64,000 bases of DNA from Helicobacter magdeburgensis. Its GTDB lineage: Bacteria > Campylobacterota > Campylobacteria > Campylobacterales > Helicobacteraceae. The notes beneath the pieces were generated by a model, which worked only from the letters and a program-made list of their open reading frames with translations, had not been told where the DNA came from and ran no database searches. How positions within the stretch are numbered: the first letter of the stretch is position 1; the number at the start of each line of letters is the position of its first letter. The position numbers and the translations under genes were made by a program. The stretch covers positions 124,001-188,000 of the forward strand of contig NZ_JRPE02000002.1 of assembly GCF_000765825.2 (NCBI RefSeq), in the 5' to 3' direction. Shown here piece by piece: positions 9,680 to 19,279 of this stretch.

Positions 9680-10585
9680 CTATACCTTCTTATTCACCCC
9701 ATAGGCAAATCTTACATATATAGCCAAAGCGATGAGCAAAAATGCCACGCCGCCGATGAGATACACCGCATAGAGTAGCTGCTCGGGCGCTGAAAAGGTG
9801 AATTTAAACACAAGCATCAAAGCTTCAATGGCAAGGGCTATGATGATGGAGCCAAGAAAGCGTATCATCGTCTTATGCACTGTGTAGCTTCTGCCGACAT
9901 TTTTGCCTAACACCTCTTCTTCAAAAATCGCCTTGACTAAATCAAAAATTGCCAGAGCAAGGGTCAGCAAAATCGTAGATTCAAAAATATCTTTAATATC
10001 AAAGCTTTGAAAACGCAAAAGATCTTCTGACCAAAACCGCACTACCCCCTCCACCACAAGCAAGATGGCGATAAAACTTAAGGCAAGTGAAAGCACACAA
10101 TACATTCCTACACTTAACATTGAAAAAATATGAAAAAAACGATTAGGCGAGCTAATCTTCAACGCATCACGCAGATGAATGTCAATACACACCACAAAAA
10201 GCAATTCGTGATTTTGATTATACACAGGATAGGCAGCCGTTACGACAAGATTCCCATCAATCTTTGAAGGATAAGGATTTGTGATGATACATCGCTGCTC
10301 GTCCAACGCCTCATAGTAATACGCACGATTTGAGAAGTTCGCCCCCGCATTTTCAATAATCCCATTGCTTTGAAACACATCGCTAATCTGCATTCCATTC
10401 TTATCCAAAATATACATCGCATCAAAAACTTTAATCTCATCTTTTATGCGTTTTAGCCCACTTAGCACGACTTCAAAGCTCGGCTCCGGCATAAAATTTT
10501 TAATATTCTGCGTAAAAAGAAAGGTAAGATACGCGCGTAATTCATAACGCATCTTCGCATAGGTAACAATATCTTTTGATAGCAT
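9680..10585 (-). CDS. PDC-sensor membrane protein, function unknown
   Basis: A 301-residue protein with an extracytoplasmic-sensor-like N-terminal half (about 30-150) of the Cache/PDC type: MYILDKNGMQISDV, then FSNRAYYYEA and VVTAAYPVYN, ending in a FVVCIDI strand. Three to four predicted membrane helices follow (about 158-183, 205-225, 240-262 and 268-292). No kinase, chemoreceptor signalling or cyclase domain follows, so the output is unclear. I use the ATG at 10585, 6 bases after AGGAG, because the GTG two codons upstream overlaps the ribosome binding site. The gene is transcribed towards metK. Similar proteins are common in Campylobacterota; a ligand cannot be inferred. Confidence 0.75.
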   Translation of the reverse strand: MLSKDIVTYAKMRYELRAYLTFLFTQNIKNFMPEPSFEVVLSGLKRIKDEIKVFDAMYILDKNGMQISDVFQSNGIIENAGANFSNRAYYYEALDEQRCIITNPYPSKIDGNLVVTAAYPVYNQNHELLFVVCIDIHLRDALKISSPNRFFHIFSMLSVGMYCVLSLALSFIAILLVVEGVVRFWSEDLLRFQSFDIKDIFESTILLTLALAIFDLVKAIFEEEVLGKNVGRSYTVHKTMIRFLGSIIIALAIEALMLVFKFTFSAPEQLLYAVYLIGGVAFLLIALAIYVRFAYGVNKKV

Positions 10586-10731
10586 TTTCACTCCTTTTTG
10601 GTTTTAGAATCTAGGCTAGATTCTAGCTTGGTTTTATAATGTATTCCTTACAGCCTTGTATGTCCTTGTGTAAAACTTTGGCAAATTCTTTCGTTTTGCC
10701 CCTATTATTTCAGCACATCAAACAAGCACAC

Positions 10732-12315
10732 TCACACAAAACGCATATTTTTACTCTTTGTTGTTTTTGCTTCTTTGTCCTTTTTAGAATCTTTAGAATC
10801 CTTTTTAGCACCTTTAACATTTTTAGCCTGTTTCACATCTCGCTTCTTGCCAAATTTTGCGTCTTTTTGTTTTGTTGGCTCTATTTTTTCAGATTCTATA
10901 CTTTCATTTTCCACTTCAGCCTTATTGTTTTTCCCCCGCACACTCAGCAGCAAAGGCACACCTTGAAAGTCAAAATGCTCCCTTAATACATTAATAATAT
11001 ACCGCTTGTAGCTAAAGTGCAAACTCTGTGGGCGATTGCTCACAAGGGCGATTTGCGGTGGGTGGGTAGCATATTGCGTAGCGTAGTAGATTTTAACAAT
11101 CTTGCCGTGATCGCTTGGGATATGATGAGCTTGTGTCGCCTTTTCTACACATTCATTTAATACACTCGTTGGGATTCTATATGAAAATCGCTCATATACC
11201 TTTAGAATCTCGCTCTTTAGCTTCTCAATATTCCGCCCATTTAACGCAGATAAAGTCATCACCGGCGCAAAGGATAAAAAGCCAAATCTATGCTTAAACT
11301 CCGCCATAATCTCCTTAAATTCCTTATGCCGTTTGTCCCATTTATTCAGCACCACAATCACGCCTAGAGCGTGTTTTGGGATAAGAGAGCTAATCTTTTC
11401 ATCAAGCTCTACAAAAGGCTCACTCGCATCAAGAACTAAAATGGCAATATGACTTTGAGCTAAGGCTTTGTTTGTGCGATCAAGGGCAAATTTTTCAATC
11501 CCTAGAATCTTACTAGAGCGGCGGATTCCAGCCGTATCTACAAAACGCACCTTTTGTCCTAAAATCTCACTCTCTTCATCAACAGGATCAATAGTTGTCC
11601 CCGCCACTTCACTCACCACACTTCTTTCTTTGCCAAGCAAGGCATTCAGCAGTGAGCTTTTGCCGACATTCACACGCCCAATAATCCCAACAGCAATACA
11701 CTCTTCACTATCTTTATCTTGCTCCTTAGAATCTAGCGTATCTAAAAACTCCTCCAAGCTCTCATCGTTAGATTCTGTATCGTTTTCAAATTGAAACTTC
11801 AGCATAGCATTAAGATTCTGCTCCTTTGCTAAATCCAAAAGCTCAAACATCATCTCCAGCAAAAGGCTTAAGCCACGATTATGCTGCACGGAGATAAAGC
11901 TCATCTCTTTGGCACCAAAGGAGCTAAAATCCCACGCTCTTTGCTTAATCTTGTCATTATCTACCTTATTTACCACAAGTATCAAGGGCTTTTTCAAACG
12001 CTGAATCTTACGAAAATAGGCTATATCATCATCTTGTGGCAAAAAGCTTCCATCTACCATATACAGCACTAAATCCGCCTCTGCCCCAGCTTTGAGCGAG
12101 TTTTCACTCACTTGAGCAAATAGCCCTTGAGTCTTTTCAATCCCGCCTGTATCCATAAGCTCCACACTCACCCCGCTAATCTCAAAACACGCCTTTTTCA
12201 CATCACGCGTTGTGCCACTCATATCTGAAGTAATAGCCAAATGCTGCTTGATAAGGCGGTTAAAAAGGGAACTTTTGCCGACATTTGGCTTGCCTAAAAT
12301 CGCTATTGTTTTCAT
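10732..12315 (-). CDS. der: Ribosome biogenesis GTPase Der (EngA) with a basic C-terminal extension
   Basis: Der is a tandem GTPase needed for 50S assembly. The first G domain starts with GKPNVGKSS at 8-16 (then DTGGI and NKVD), and the second with GRVNVGKSS near 212 (then DTAGI and NKWD). A KH-like domain follows to about residue 463. The protein is 527 residues, longer than the usual 440-490. The extra part is a C-terminal tail from about 464, rich in Lys, Glu, Asp and Ser, which may bind RNA or be disordered. The ATG is preceded by AAGAG. The gene is convergent with nothing and is separated by 147 bases from the PDC gene downstream. Confidence 0.96.
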   Translation of the reverse strand: MKTIAILGKPNVGKSSLFNRLIKQHLAITSDMSGTTRDVKKACFEISGVSVELMDTGGIEKTQGLFAQVSENSLKAGAEADLVLYMVDGSFLPQDDDIAYFRKIQRLKKPLILVVNKVDNDKIKQRAWDFSSFGAKEMSFISVQHNRGLSLLLEMMFELLDLAKEQNLNAMLKFQFENDTESNDESLEEFLDTLDSKEQDKDSEECIAVGIIGRVNVGKSSLLNALLGKERSVVSEVAGTTIDPVDEESEILGQKVRFVDTAGIRRSSKILGIEKFALDRTNKALAQSHIAILVLDASEPFVELDEKISSLIPKHALGVIVVLNKWDKRHKEFKEIMAEFKHRFGFLSFAPVMTLSALNGRNIEKLKSEILKVYERFSYRIPTSVLNECVEKATQAHHIPSDHGKIVKIYYATQYATHPPQIALVSNRPQSLHFSYKRYIINVLREHFDFQGVPLLLSVRGKNNKAEVENESIESEKIEPTKQKDAKFGKKRDVKQAKNVKGAKKDSKDSKKDKEAKTTKSKNMRFV

Positions 12316-12405
12316 TACACTACTCTTAAATAAAATCTTTTTCTAACGATATGTTAGCTAAAGTTGTGTTTTTTCTTAATAAAACTTCATAAAAGGATTC
12401 TAAAA

Positions 12406-13317
12406 ATGCGGAAGTTTTTTATATGTGTTGGGATATGTTGGCTTTCTTTTGGGATTGCAAAAGATTTAGACACCACATCGCCAAACAGCACAGATTCTAT
12501 CATCGCTGATTTTAATGAAGTAGAAACAAAGCTAGATTCTCAAAAAGATACAGAATCTCAAACTCACGCAAATCAAGTTCATACAAGTGATGAAGTCCCG
12601 CAAGATTCACAAAATATAGCAGAAAATACAGAATCTATAAGTTTAGAATCTAATTCACAAGAGCAATCCCCAGCACTTTTTGTGGATTCCACCCTTGATT
12701 CTGTGTTGGCAGATTCTTTACAAAGTGTGAGTTTAGAATCCCAGCAAGATTCAAAACCCCAAGCACAAGCAGATTCTGTTTCTTTGGAAAATGACATATT
12801 TGTGAATGAGGGCGGAATTTTCCCTTTACAGGATAAAGATGCGGAGATTTTGCTCTATGGCGATACTTATGTGCTTGTGCCACAATCTAAAGCCCTGCTT
12901 TCATTCCTTAATCAGCAAAATTCAACAATCAATGCCCGCACACTCAAATCAAGCTCTAGCACGACACAAATCTACAATCAGGGCAAAGATATACTCTTTT
13001 ACTACTCAAGCAAGAAAGGCTCAAGCCTTTATGACAAAATCGCTCCAAAACGCTTCAAACTCATACTTGAAGAGCTAAGTGAGCCAAATAAAGAGCCAAA
13101 AGAGATTAAGCAAGTTTATGCCATTACGCAATTTGATGAGAAGATTCTAAACTCGCCTTGCCATATCGTGCAAACACGGCAGTTTATCCGTGATAGGAAT
13201 AAAAGTGAAATGCTCATTAACCTTGATAGAAAAATCAATCCAAGATTACTAAGCGAAGGGAAGCTAGAGCTATTTTTAGAATGCAGCATCACTGAAAATG
13301 AAGATATTTTTAGCTAA
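12406..13317 (+). CDS. Secreted hypothetical protein with Asp/Ser-rich linker
   Basis: A 303-residue protein with a clear signal peptide (MRKFFICVGICWLSFGIAKD). About 110 residues of low-complexity sequence follow, rich in Asp, Ser, Glu and Gln. From about residue 125 the protein becomes a folded-looking domain (GGIFPLQDKDAEILLYGDTYV and so on) ending in a beta-rich segment with two cysteines. I start at the ATG at 12406 because AAAAGGA sits 8 bases upstream; a longer in-frame start at 12364 has no signal peptide arrangement. The linker is unusually dense in the AGAATCT/AGATTCT heptamer. Divergent from der, followed 52 bases later by prs. I do not recognise the family. Confidence 0.75.
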   Translation: MRKFFICVGICWLSFGIAKDLDTTSPNSTDSIIADFNEVETKLDSQKDTESQTHANQVHTSDEVPQDSQNIAENTESISLESNSQEQSPALFVDSTLDSVLADSLQSVSLESQQDSKPQAQADSVSLENDIFVNEGGIFPLQDKDAEILLYGDTYVLVPQSKALLSFLNQQNSTINARTLKSSSSTTQIYNQGKDILFYYSSKKGSSLYDKIAPKRFKLILEELSEPNKEPKEIKQVYAITQFDEKILNSPCHIVQTRQFIRDRNKSEMLINLDRKINPRLLSEGKLELFLECSITENEDIFS

Positions 13318-13369
13318 ATGTAAAAGGAGTTTGTTATAATGCAAAAATCTCATTCCAAAGGCTATTTTT

Positions 13370-14299
13370 ATGCGTGGTTTTAAAATTTTTAGTGGGTCAG
13401 CCCATACGCTTTTCAGCAATGAACTTGCCAAATATCTTGATATATCTCTCTCAAAAGCAACAATCAATCGTTTTAGCGATGGTGAAATCAATATCCAAAT
13501 CGGCGAATCTGTGCGTGGCAAGGATATTTTTATCATTCAGCCCACTTGCGCTCCAACAAATGATAATCTTATGGAGCTTCTTATTATGACCGATGCGTTA
13601 AAACGCAGTGGGGCAAATAGCATTAATGCCGTCATTCCCTACTTTGGCTATGCAAGGCAGGATAGGAAGGCTGCCCCTCGCGTGCCAATAAGTGCCAAGC
13701 TTGTGGCAAATCTCATTGAGCAAAGTGGCATTGATAGGGTGATTACAATGGACTTGCACGCCGGGCAGATTCAGGGCTTTTTTGACATTCCTGTGGATAA
13801 TCTTTATGGCTCAATCGTATTTGCTGATTACTTACGACAAAAACCGTTTAAAAACCCCATTATCGCTTCGCCTGATATTGGCGGTGTGGCAAGGGCTAGG
13901 TATTTTGCCGATAGAATGGGAATGGACTTAGTCATTGTAGATAAAAAGCGTGAAAGGGCAAATGAAAGTGAAGTGATGAATATCATCGGCGATGTGAGCG
14001 GGAAAGATGTGATTTTAGTAGATGATATGATTGACACCGCAGGGACTATGTGTAAGGCTGCTGATGTGCTAAAATCGCGTGGGGCAAATAGCGTAATGGC
14101 TCTAGGCACACACCCCGTGCTAAGCGGACCAGCCATTGAACGCATTGCTAAAAGCTCACTTGATGAAGTTGTGGTAACAAACTCTATCCCCTTGCGACTA
14201 GCCCATCCCAAAATCAAAGTCTTAAGCGTAGCACCGCTTTTTGCCGAAGTCATACGCAGAATCTATCACAATGAAAGTGTCAATTCACTCTTTATCTAA
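13370..14299 (+). CDS. prs: Ribose-phosphate pyrophosphokinase (PRPP synthetase)
   Basis: Prs makes PRPP from ribose-5-phosphate and ATP for nucleotide, histidine and cofactor synthesis. The 309-residue protein shows the family motifs [16 protein letters not shown] near 37-52, [12 protein letters not shown] near 93, the flexible loop, and the PRPP-binding [10 protein letters not shown] near 216. AAAGG lies upstream of the ATG. PRPP is a substrate of HisG, encoded at 54633-55241 in this window. The next gene on the same strand starts 36 bases downstream. Confidence 0.97.
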   Translation: MRGFKIFSGSAHTLFSNELAKYLDISLSKATINRFSDGEINIQIGESVRGKDIFIIQPTCAPTNDNLMELLIMTDALKRSGANSINAVIPYFGYARQDRKAAPRVPISAKLVANLIEQSGIDRVITMDLHAGQIQGFFDIPVDNLYGSIVFADYLRQKPFKNPIIASPDIGGVARARYFADRMGMDLVIVDKKRERANESEVMNIIGDVSGKDVILVDDMIDTAGTMCKAADVLKSRGANSVMALGTHPVLSGPAIERIAKSSLDEVVVTNSIPLRLAHPKIKVLSVAPLFAEVIRRIYHNESVNSLFI

Positions 14300-14334
14300 G
14301 GTTAGATTCTAAGCTCAAGTGCAGGATTCTATCA

Positions 14335-15120
14335 ATGGAGCATATAGAAATTGCCACACTTTTAAGCATTGCTTTTTTTGCTTCTTTAGGGCATTGCGTG
14401 GGAATGTGTGGGGGCATTGTGGTAGCTTATACAAGCTTGTATCAAGCCCATAAAACCCATAGGAACGCTAAAACTCACTCTTTAGAATCTAGCAAAGATT
14501 CCTTAAATGCCACTACACAAACACAAGGGCAGAATTTACAAGATTCTAAATTCTCATCGTTATTCACGCAATTTTTCACTCAAATCCCCCTGCACCTAAG
14601 CTATCATACCGGCAAAATCACTACTTACGCCACACTTGGCTTTATCGCTGGAAGTTTGGGACATTTTCTTAGCTTAAACGAGCAGATTAAGGCTGTTATC
14701 TTACTTATAGTGGGAATCTTGCTTGTGCTTTTTGGACTATCTAGCTTTAATTTTGCTAGGCTTAATGCCCTTTTTAGCTCTCTCACACCAAAGCCTTTGC
14801 AAAAGCTCATTTCTCTCACTCGTCCCTTTTTGCTTAAGCCTTCACTTTGGCGTATATACATACTCGGTTTGCTCAATGGCTTACTGCCTTGTGGGATAGT
14901 GTATTATTTTTTACTTACAGCTACAATCGCTGGGAATGGGCTAAATGGAGCGATTGTAATGATTCTTTTTGGAGTTACGACCATTCCACCACTATTCACA
15001 CTTGGAATCTTAAGCACAGCCCTGCAAAACAAACGCCTTCTCTTTTTACGCATTGGTGCAGTTGGTATGATAATCTTTGGTTGTTATGAAGTCTATAAAT
15101 CACTTGGGTATTTAATATAA
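14335..15120 (+). CDS. TauE/SafE or DsbD-like membrane protein
   Basis: A 261-residue polytopic membrane protein with about six helices (near 5-28, 85-105, 113-135, 175-200, 203-225 and 235-255). The first helix contains FFASLGHCVGMCGGIV, the paired-cysteine GHC-GMCGG motif of the UreH-like/DsbD_2 transmembrane domain. A matching LPCGIVYYFLLTA lies near 186. Relatives act in cytochrome c or thiol-redox maturation and in metal or sulfite export. Here cytochrome biogenesis would fit the nap and nrf c-type cytochromes, but that is inference. The loop between helices 1 and 2 (about 40-80) is Ser/Asp-rich and dense in the AGAATCT heptamer. Confidence 0.75.
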   Translation: MEHIEIATLLSIAFFASLGHCVGMCGGIVVAYTSLYQAHKTHRNAKTHSLESSKDSLNATTQTQGQNLQDSKFSSLFTQFFTQIPLHLSYHTGKITTYATLGFIAGSLGHFLSLNEQIKAVILLIVGILLVLFGLSSFNFARLNALFSSLTPKPLQKLISLTRPFLLKPSLWRIYILGLLNGLLPCGIVYYFLLTATIAGNGLNGAIVMILFGVTTIPPLFTLGILSTALQNKRLLFLRIGAVGMIIFGCYEVYKSLGYLI

Positions 15121-15314
15121 GCCATAACAAGCCTTAATTTACACAACTTTTATATCTGTGTAGAATCTACCTAAATCAATAATCACACATAGTTTTGGGA
15201 GTAAAAAAGTAACTCTTTTTTAATATTTGTAAAGTATTTTTTAACCAAACATACTGATTTTTAGAATCTATACACTACAATCGCACACAAATTACAACAA
15301 CAAAAAGGAACAAG

Positions 15315-15719
15315 ATGAGTCATTCTGTCTTTGAACATCCATATTTTGGCGTTTTTGTGCTGTTTGTGCTGACAAGTGTTGCTTTTACACTCACACTAAG
15401 ACTGCAACGCATTATCTCAAGAAAAATGGCAAAAAAGGATAGAGAAAAGCTCAAACTCTCAACCTACGAGTGCGGTCCTACCCCAAATAAGCAGCAAAAT
15501 AGAATCTCCACACACTTTTTTATCCTTGCCCTACTTTTTATCCTTTTTGATATTGAAGTGATTTTTATGATTCCTTGGGCGATAGATTTTAAATATTTCA
15601 CATACATTGGACTTGGCAATTTTGTGTTTTTTGAAATGTTAAGCTTTATTGCCTTTTTGGTTGTAGGATTTATCTACGCGTGGAAGAAAGGAGCATTATC
15701 GTGGCAGAGCATCAAGTAA
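15315..15719 (+). CDS. nuoA: NADH-quinone oxidoreductase-like complex I subunit A
   Basis: First gene of a complete complex I operon. The 134-residue protein has three membrane helices (about 8-30, 70-92 and 100-122). It carries the NuoA motif [11 protein letters not shown] and the EVIFMIPWA segment after the second helix. AAAAAGGAACAAG provides the ribosome binding site. The upstream 195 bases contain no gene and presumably the operon promoter. It overlaps nuoB by 19 bases if nuoB begins at the GTG chosen here. Confidence 0.95.
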   Translation: MSHSVFEHPYFGVFVLFVLTSVAFTLTLRLQRIISRKMAKKDREKLKLSTYECGPTPNKQQNRISTHFFILALLFILFDIEVIFMIPWAIDFKYFTYIGLGNFVFFEMLSFIAFLVVGFIYAWKKGALSWQSIK

Positions 15720-16210
15720 ATTATACGCAAAGTGCGGGACTTCCCATCGCCCTTAGCAGTGTGGATAAACTGCTAAATTGGAGTAGGAGCAATTCACTTT
15801 GGGGGCTTACCTATGGCTTAGCGTGCTGTGCGATTGAGATGATGGCAACAGGTGGTAGCCGCTTTGATTTAGATAGATTCGGGACAATCTTTCGTGCTTC
15901 GCCTAGACAGGCGGATTTGATGATTGTATCAGGGACGGTAACAAAAAAACACGCCGAGTTTGTCCGCCGACTTTACGATCAAATGCCCGAGCCAAAGTGG
16001 GTCATCTCTATGGGGAGCTGTGCCAATACGGGCGGAATGTTTAATACTTATTCAACCGTTCAAGGGGTGGATAGGATTATCCCAGTTGATATTTACCTGC
16101 CCGGCTGTGCGCCTAGACCAGAGACTTTACAATATGCGGTTATGGTGCTTCAGCAAAAAATCCGCAAACAAAAAGCTATCCCGCAAATCAAACCAAAGCG
16201 ACTTGTATGA
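15701..16210 (+). CDS. nuoB: Complex I subunit B (N2 iron-sulfur cluster)
   Basis: NuoB carries the terminal [4Fe-4S] cluster N2 that reduces quinone. The cluster ligands are visible in [18 protein letters not shown] and PGCAPRPE. I choose the GTG at 15701 (169 residues) because AAGGAG lies 8 bases upstream. An ATG seven codons earlier would give 176 residues but lies within the ribosome binding region of nuoA's end. The gene overlaps the end of nuoA and is followed by nuoC after 25 bases. Confidence 0.95.
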   Translation: MAEHQVNYTQSAGLPIALSSVDKLLNWSRSNSLWGLTYGLACCAIEMMATGGSRFDLDRFGTIFRASPRQADLMIVSGTVTKKHAEFVRRLYDQMPEPKWVISMGSCANTGGMFNTYSTVQGVDRIIPVDIYLPGCAPRPETLQYAVMVLQQKIRKQKAIPQIKPKRLV

Positions 16211-16235
16211 AAGCCAAATACACAAGAGGTGCAAA

Positions 16236-16979
16236 ATGATACGACAAAATCCCCCTAAGGCTAACGCACAAAAAAGTGTATATTACACAAACCGCTTTGA
16301 TGTAATGCCAACTTCGCCAATGCTCCCTTTGGGTGAGTCTCAATCTTTTCTCCAAGCCCTGCATACACCTATCACACAAAGCTATATCCAAAATGACCTC
16401 ATCACGCTTTGGATAGAATCTACGCAGATTCTACCACTCATTAAAGAGCTATACGCTTTGGGCTATGATTTTTTAACAGAGATGAGTGCGATTGATAAGC
16501 TAGAAGAAAATAATGAATTTGAGCTTTTTTACCTGCTTCTTAAGCTTGAAGACACAAGCTCCAAACGCCTTAAAATAAAAACAAAAATCAAAAAAGGGGA
16601 GCATATCGCTTCACTCACTCCACTCTTTAAAAGTGCGAATTGGAGTGAAAGGGAATGCTTTGATATGTTTGGGGTTATCTTTGATGGACACCCTTATTTA
16701 CAAAGGCTACTTATGCCAAAAGATTGGGTAGGACACCCTTTGCTTAAAAGCTATCCTTTGCAAGGCGATGAATATGCTGCGTGGTATGAGGTAGATAAAA
16801 TCTTTGGAAAAGAGTATCGGCAGATTATTGGACCAGAGCAACGCGATAGTGCAAGGATTGATAGAAATGATGATAAAAATTTCTCTGCCATTAGTTTTGA
16901 ATCTCGCTATCAAGAATCTAAAGCTCCAGCCCTGCTGAAATCCTTTAAGTCAAGCAAGGAATTGAAGGAACGCCGATGA
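16236..16979 (+). CDS. nuoC: Complex I subunit C (30 kDa subunit)
   Basis: A peripheral-arm subunit at the quinone module. The 247-residue protein contains the NuoC core: [12 protein letters not shown], then [36 protein letters not shown] and KSYPLQG. The start at 16236 follows AGAGGTGCAAA; a longer open frame upstream overlaps nuoB and is out of register with the family. The C-terminal tail after about 215 is Ser/Lys-rich. It ends in an ATGA overlap with nuoD, typical of translational coupling. Confidence 0.94.
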   Translation: MIRQNPPKANAQKSVYYTNRFDVMPTSPMLPLGESQSFLQALHTPITQSYIQNDLITLWIESTQILPLIKELYALGYDFLTEMSAIDKLEENNEFELFYLLLKLEDTSSKRLKIKTKIKKGEHIASLTPLFKSANWSERECFDMFGVIFDGHPYLQRLLMPKDWVGHPLLKSYPLQGDEYAAWYEVDKIFGKEYRQIIGPEQRDSARIDRNDDKNFSAISFESRYQESKAPALLKSFKSSKELKERR

Positions 16980-18205
16980 AGCAAAACTACACGAAACTCA
17001 AACCAAACTTTGAAAATATCTTTTTTGAACAAGAAAATGACAAAATGGTCGTCAATTTTGGACCACAGCACCCTTCAGCTCACGGACAGCTCCGCCTTAT
17101 CCTTGAACTAGAAAATGAAAAAATCATCAAAGCCACACCTGATATTGGTTACCTTCATCGCGGTATTGAAAAAATGGCTGAAAATATGATTTACAACGAG
17201 TTTATGCCAACAACAGATAGGCTAGACTACATTGCCGCTACAAGTAACAACTACGCCTTCGCCCTAGGGGTTGAAAAGCTCATAGGTGTGGAAGTGCCAC
17301 TGCGTGCTAAAGTCATTCGCACGATGCTTTTAGAGATTAATCGCATTATCTCGCATATTTTCTTCCTTGGCGTTCACGGTATGGATGTTGGGGCGTTATC
17401 TATCTTTTTGTATTGCTTTATTGAGCGTGAGTATGGGCTTGATTTGATGGAGGATTATTGCGGGGCTAGGCTTACACATAATGCTATCCGCATAGGCGGT
17501 GTGCCACTTGATTTGCCGCATAATTTTTTACAAAGTGTGGAAAGATTTACCCAAAGTGTGCCTAAAACGCTTGATCTTGTGCGTGGGCTACTTGATAAAA
17601 ATAGAATCTGGCGTATAAGGCTTGAAAATGTGGGTGTAGTCTCACAAGATTTTATTAAGCAGTGGGGCTTAAGTGGGATTATGGCACGAGGCAGTGGGAT
17701 TAAGTGGGATATTCGCAAACATAATCCCTATGAGCTATATAATGAGCTTGATTTTGAAGTGCCTGTGGCAAATGAGGGCGATTGCTATGCGCGTTATCAA
17801 CTCTATATTGAAGAGATTTATGAATCTATTAAGATTCTTAAGCAGCTTATGACTATGTATCCAAATACACCAAGTGAGATAATGGCAAAAGACGCCCGCT
17901 ATATCTCTGCTCCAAAAGAGGATATTATGACGCAAAACTATTCTCTTATGCAGCATTTTGTGCTTGTTACACAAGGTATGCGTCCGCCTGTTGGGGAAGT
18001 GTATGTCCCAACTGAATCTCCAAAAGGGGAGCTAGGATTTTTTATCAACTCTCAAGGAATGCCCTCTCCGCATAGGCTCAAAATCCGCACACCGAGCTTC
18101 TATCACACAGGAGCGTTACAAGAGCTTTTAGTAGGACATTATGTAGCGGACATTCCAACAATTATTGGTTCAACAAATATCGTATTTGGCGAAGTGGATA
18201 GGTAA
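16976..18205 (+). CDS. nuoD: Complex I subunit D (49 kDa subunit)
   Basis: NuoD forms the quinone-binding site together with NuoB. The 409-residue protein shows [19 protein letters not shown] near 22-40, [13 protein letters not shown] near 59, [12 protein letters not shown] near 80 and [10 protein letters not shown] near 345. The C-terminal FGEVDR is the conserved family end. The length equals that of the H. pylori subunit. The start overlaps nuoC by 4 bases. Confidence 0.96.
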   Translation: MKQNYTKLKPNFENIFFEQENDKMVVNFGPQHPSAHGQLRLILELENEKIIKATPDIGYLHRGIEKMAENMIYNEFMPTTDRLDYIAATSNNYAFALGVEKLIGVEVPLRAKVIRTMLLEINRIISHIFFLGVHGMDVGALSIFLYCFIEREYGLDLMEDYCGARLTHNAIRIGGVPLDLPHNFLQSVERFTQSVPKTLDLVRGLLDKNRIWRIRLENVGVVSQDFIKQWGLSGIMARGSGIKWDIRKHNPYELYNELDFEVPVANEGDCYARYQLYIEEIYESIKILKQLMTMYPNTPSEIMAKDARYISAPKEDIMTQNYSLMQHFVLVTQGMRPPVGEVYVPTESPKGELGFFINSQGMPSPHRLKIRTPSFYHTGALQELLVGHYVADIPTIIGSTNIVFGEVDR

Positions 18206-18215
18206 AAGGAGAGAT

Positions 18216-18443
18216 ATGAGACGATATGATTTGCGACATTTGGCAAATGACTTTGAAAAGCGATTAAGTGAGCTGTGCGATGAGCTTTCTCAAGGAGAAG
18301 TGGCGATATTTCTCTTTGAAGTGAGAGATTTTAATAATGTCCAAAAAGCCATTGATTGTGTGCTTAATCGTGGTGATGAGTTGCTGAATAGTTTGCGATT
18401 TAATGAAGTGGATTGGAGTATTGTTGTAAGGAGAGCAAAATGA
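18216..18443 (+). CDS. Small complex I accessory protein replacing NuoE (HP1264-like)
   Basis: A 75-residue acidic-basic protein starting at 18216 after AAAGGAGAGAT. It contains no thioredoxin-like [2Fe-2S] cysteines, so it is not a classical NuoE. H. pylori encodes a protein of nearly the same size (HP1264) in exactly this slot between nuoD and the NuoF replacement; position, size and strand all agree. The gene overlaps the next one by 4 bases (ATGA). In C. jejuni the equivalent module lets flavodoxin rather than NADH feed complex I, so the same may apply here by inference. Confidence 0.85.
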   Translation: MRRYDLRHLANDFEKRLSELCDELSQGEVAIFLFEVRDFNNVQKAIDCVLNRGDELLNSLRFNEVDWSIVVRRAK

Positions 18444-19279
18444 AAGCCTTTGCTAGAATCTTAAGCAATATTTCAAATAAGCCCATACAAACAAATTTAA
18501 CAAGCCACAAAACACTTCTAAGCTTTGGCTATTTATGGGAAAAGATAGATACGGATTCTAAACTTTTTATTCTACATCCGCTTCCATTGCTTGAAAACAA
18601 TGAGCAAATTACACATTTTGCTAGATATGAAGTTGGCACGGAATTTGGTGTAGCGTGGCTTTTAGCCCACACGCTTTTATCTGCATTTCAACCAAATGGG
18701 ATAGATTCTGCCCTTACATCAAAGCTTGATGATATGCTTGATAAGCTTGATGTGGGCTTTCTCTCTTCAGAATCTAATCTCGCAGAAGAAGAGCTAGAAA
18801 AACTTAAAATCTTTCTCAACCCTTCAAGCTTTGCTCTTGTGCTAGGCTCTGAACTAGCCCAGCACCCAAATGCCAAGGACATTGCCCATATACTTGGGCT
18901 TTTAAGCAAACTCACAAATATAGAAATCATTATGCCTGAACTCATAGATTCTATTAGCCCAAGTCAAAGTGTGGAGATTAGTCTCTCGCCTTGTGAGCAA
19001 CTCCCAGAATCTAATGGCAATTTTATCTACATTATGCCTAAGTGCGACTATGCTAACACAATAGATTTACCCTTGCTTAAAGCACCACCGCTTTTTGCTC
19101 CAGCATTCAAATTGCAGGATAAAACAAGCATTACACTAGGCTTTGAATCCCAGCAGATTCTAACGCAATGTCAATATGATAGCTCACTCAAAGGCACAAT
19201 CGCCCTTTTATATCTCCCTGATGTGTCTAATAATGTCAATCTAGGCTATCCTTACAAAAAAGTAGAGGTGATATTATGA
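18440..19279 (+). CDS. Complex I accessory protein replacing NuoF (HP1265-like)
   Basis: A 279-residue protein in the position of nuoF. It has none of the NuoF hallmarks: no GRGGAGFPTG-type NADH/FMN site and no cysteine cluster. Sequence features are ordinary alpha/beta with a few cysteines (SPCEQLPE, IMPKCDYAN, TQCQYDSS). I start at 18440, where GGAGAG lies about 5 bases upstream and the ATGA overlaps the previous stop. H. pylori HP1265 occupies the same place. The gene overlaps nuoG by 4 bases. Together with the 75-residue protein, this marks a complex I with no NADH dehydrogenase module. Confidence 0.85.
   Translation: MKAFARILSNISNKPIQTNLTSHKTLLSFGYLWEKIDTDSKLFILHPLPLLENNEQITHFARYEVGTEFGVAWLLAHTLLSAFQPNGIDSALTSKLDDMLDKLDVGFLSSESNLAEEELEKLKIFLNPSSFALVLGSELAQHPNAKDIAHILGLLSKLTNIEIIMPELIDSISPSQSVEISLSPCEQLPESNGNFIYIMPKCDYANTIDLPLLKAPPLFAPAFKLQDKTSITLGFESQQILTQCQYDSSLKGTIALLYLPDVSNNVNLGYPYKKVEVIL

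Noticed and set aside
10639-10986. 115-codon open frame on the plus strand
   Set aside because: It runs opposite the 3' end of der over the Lys-rich tail; antisense of such AT-rich tails stays open by chance and gives Phe-rich sequence.
15960-16235. Longer start for nuoC (339 residues)
   Set aside because: The extra part overlaps nuoB in another frame and matches no NuoC family sequence; a good ribosome binding site lies before 16236.
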